From positions 1-51,138 of the forward strand of contig JAGKTZ010000006.1 in assembly GCA_021153165.1 (NCBI GenBank): a stretch of 51,138 nucleotides of DNA, in the 5' to 3' direction. The position numbers were made by a program, and so were the translations under genes. Below the pieces are notes generated by a model, which was not told the origin of the DNA, searched no databases, and was given only the letters and a program-made list of their open reading frames with translations. This document shows, one piece after another, positions 50,091 to 51,138 of this stretch (positions within the stretch are counted from its first letter, which is position 1; every line of letters starts with the position of its first letter). Source of the DNA: Prevotellaceae bacterium (lineage in GTDB: Bacteria; Bacteroidota; Bacteroidia; Bacteroidales; Bacteroidaceae).

Positions 50091-51032
50091 ATGACAAAAC
50101 TGCGTGGAATAGTGGTGCGAAATACGGGGAGTCTCTACGAGGTAAAAACTGACGAGGGGCAACTTGTGCCGTGTCGTGTGAAAGGTAATTTCCGCCTGCG
50201 CGGTATTCGTTCGACTAATCCCGTAGCAGTGGGCGACCGCGTGGTACTGACAGATAGTGGGGGAGATGTGGCTTATATAGTGGAAATCGAGGAAAGACGT
50301 AATTATATTATACGCAAGGCTTCGAATCTATCTAAACAAAGTCACATTCTCGCTGCCAACTTAGACCTGGCTGTGCTGATGGTCACACTCGTGCGTCCCG
50401 AAACTACGACAACTTTCATCGATCGCTTTCTGGCTTCCGCCGAGGCTTATCGTGTGCCCGTAGTTCTCGCCTTCAACAAGATGGACGACCTTTCCGCCGA
50501 GGAAAGAGCAGAGACCGAAGCGCTTATTGCCCTCTATCAAAACATAGGTTATCACTGCTATTTGCTCTCGGCCGCCGAGGGGCGTGGCGTAGATGCGCTT
50601 TTGGCAGAAATGCAAGGCAAGGTGACGCTACTGGCTGGTCACTCGGGGGTAGGAAAGAGCACCCTGCTCAATCATCTCGTACCTGGCGCCAATGTGCGTA
50701 CGGCGGAGATTTCAGCAGTGCACGGTTCGGGTATGCATACTACGACCTTCAGCGAATTGTTCGAATTGCCTGGTGGTGGCAGTGTGATAGATATTCCCGG
50801 CATCAAGGGCTTCGGTACATTTGATATGGAGGCAGAGGAAGTGTCGCACTACTTCCGCGAATTCTTCGAGACCTCAGCCGAATGTCGTTTCTCCAACTGT
50901 ACACATACCCAGGAGCCGGGTTGCGCAGTGCTTGAAGCTATCGAACGAGGCGAAATAGCCTTGTCGCGCTACGAATCCTACATTTCCATGCTCGGCGATA
51001 AGGAAGAAGGCAAGTACCGCTCGGCATTTTGA
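50091..51032 (+). CDS. rsgA: Small ribosomal subunit biogenesis GTPase RsgA
   Basis: A 313-residue circularly permuted GTPase that checks late 30S maturation. It has an N-terminal OB domain (GIVVRNTGSLYEVKTDEGQLVPCRVKGNFRLRG), then permuted G motifs: FNKMDD (G4), LLSAAEGRG (G5), AGHSGVGKSTLLNHL (G1), HTTTF (G2) and DIPGIKGFG (G3). The C-terminal zinc module reads CRFSNCTHTQEPGCAVLEAI, with Cys and His ligands intact. It lies 17 bases downstream of frr. About 100 bases of non-coding sequence follow to the window end; an ATG at 51129 may begin the next gene but too little is present to judge. Confidence 0.95.
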   Translation: MTKLRGIVVRNTGSLYEVKTDEGQLVPCRVKGNFRLRGIRSTNPVAVGDRVVLTDSGGDVAYIVEIEERRNYIIRKASNLSKQSHILAANLDLAVLMVTLVRPETTTTFIDRFLASAEAYRVPVVLAFNKMDDLSAEERAETEALIALYQNIGYHCYLLSAAEGRGVDALLAEMQGKVTLLAGHSGVGKSTLLNHLVPGANVRTAEISAVHGSGMHTTTFSELFELPGGGSVIDIPGIKGFGTFDMEAEEVSHYFREFFETSAECRFSNCTHTQEPGCAVLEAIERGEIALSRYESYISMLGDKEEGKYRSAF

Positions 51033-51138
51033 TCAGTAGGGTAGCACATCGTCACTCTGCTTTTGAGAAAAAGAGATAAAACAACCGCGATACAACATAA
51101 GATGAATTAACTTTAAAACTTTACAGATATGCTTATAT

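Noticed and set aside
1..51138. CRISPR arrays, rRNA genes and insertion-sequence transposases
   Set aside because: No regularly spaced repeats, rRNA-like sequence or transposase-like reading frame was seen. The dispersed repeats lack even spacing and spacer structure.

Overview
This window is from the chromosome of a Bacteroidales bacterium, probably Prevotellaceae-like or a near relative; the genus cannot be fixed from the sequence alone. The evidence is Bacteroidetes promoter boxes (TTTG, about 20 bases, TAnnTTTG), a fucA-fucK-mutarotase-fucP gene order like the Bacteroides fuc operon, two type IX secretion components (PorZ, PorG), GldH, a Bacteroidetes-style uppS-bamA-skp-skp cluster, and secreted proteins with C-terminal sorting-type tails. 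Most of the window is ordinary core genome with short intergenic gaps and well-formed intrinsic terminators.

Layout. 1-4.0 kb: L-fucose use (aldolase, kinase, mutarotase, permease); the isomerase is probably just upstream. 4.1-12 kb (minus strand): a DUF1295 membrane protein, PorZ, RdgB, a TGS-uridine-kinase-like protein, a BspA-type leucine-rich-repeat protein and a GNAT acetyltransferase. 12.2-15.3 kb: an HU protein, class I fumarase and a small Kdo/WaaP-type kinase. 15.8-21.3 kb (minus strand): a tight cluster of a VTC-type polyphosphate polymerase, a DUF4956 membrane protein, a DUF2490 beta-barrel, a small sorting-tail protein, a DUF4353 carbohydrate-binding protein and alkaline phosphatase. 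This is the most intriguing gene set here and may be a polyphosphate or surface-phosphate system. 22-26 kb: metF, holB, ricT, gldH. 26-29 kb: two secreted proteins (an Omp28-like CxxC protein and a BNR propeller). 29.5-31.1 kb: PEP carboxykinase. 31.4 kb: tRNA-Leu(UAG), followed by an AT-rich orphan gene. 32.7-35.4 kb: an amidase, an alpha/beta hydrolase and a CDF metal transporter. 35.5-37.9 kb: an AT-rich HpaII-like restriction-modification system, probably acquired. 38.6-45.6 kb: the envelope biogenesis cluster (DUF6242 lipoprotein, PorG, UppS, BamA, two Skp). 45.7-51 kb: DacB, a TauE/SafE permease, HflX, Frr and RsgA.

Two non-coding signals stand out. First, five intergenic regions share exact 12-19 base modules (AAAAAAGGTYTA-type strings and a near-palindromic core around GACGTC), forming a mosaic repeat family. 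Second, at 21711-21791 a complete minus-strand promoter sits directly in front of an intrinsic terminator, predicting an RNA of only about 40 nt or an attenuated leader of the polyphosphate cluster.

All functions are inferred from reading the translated sequence; no database search was possible.
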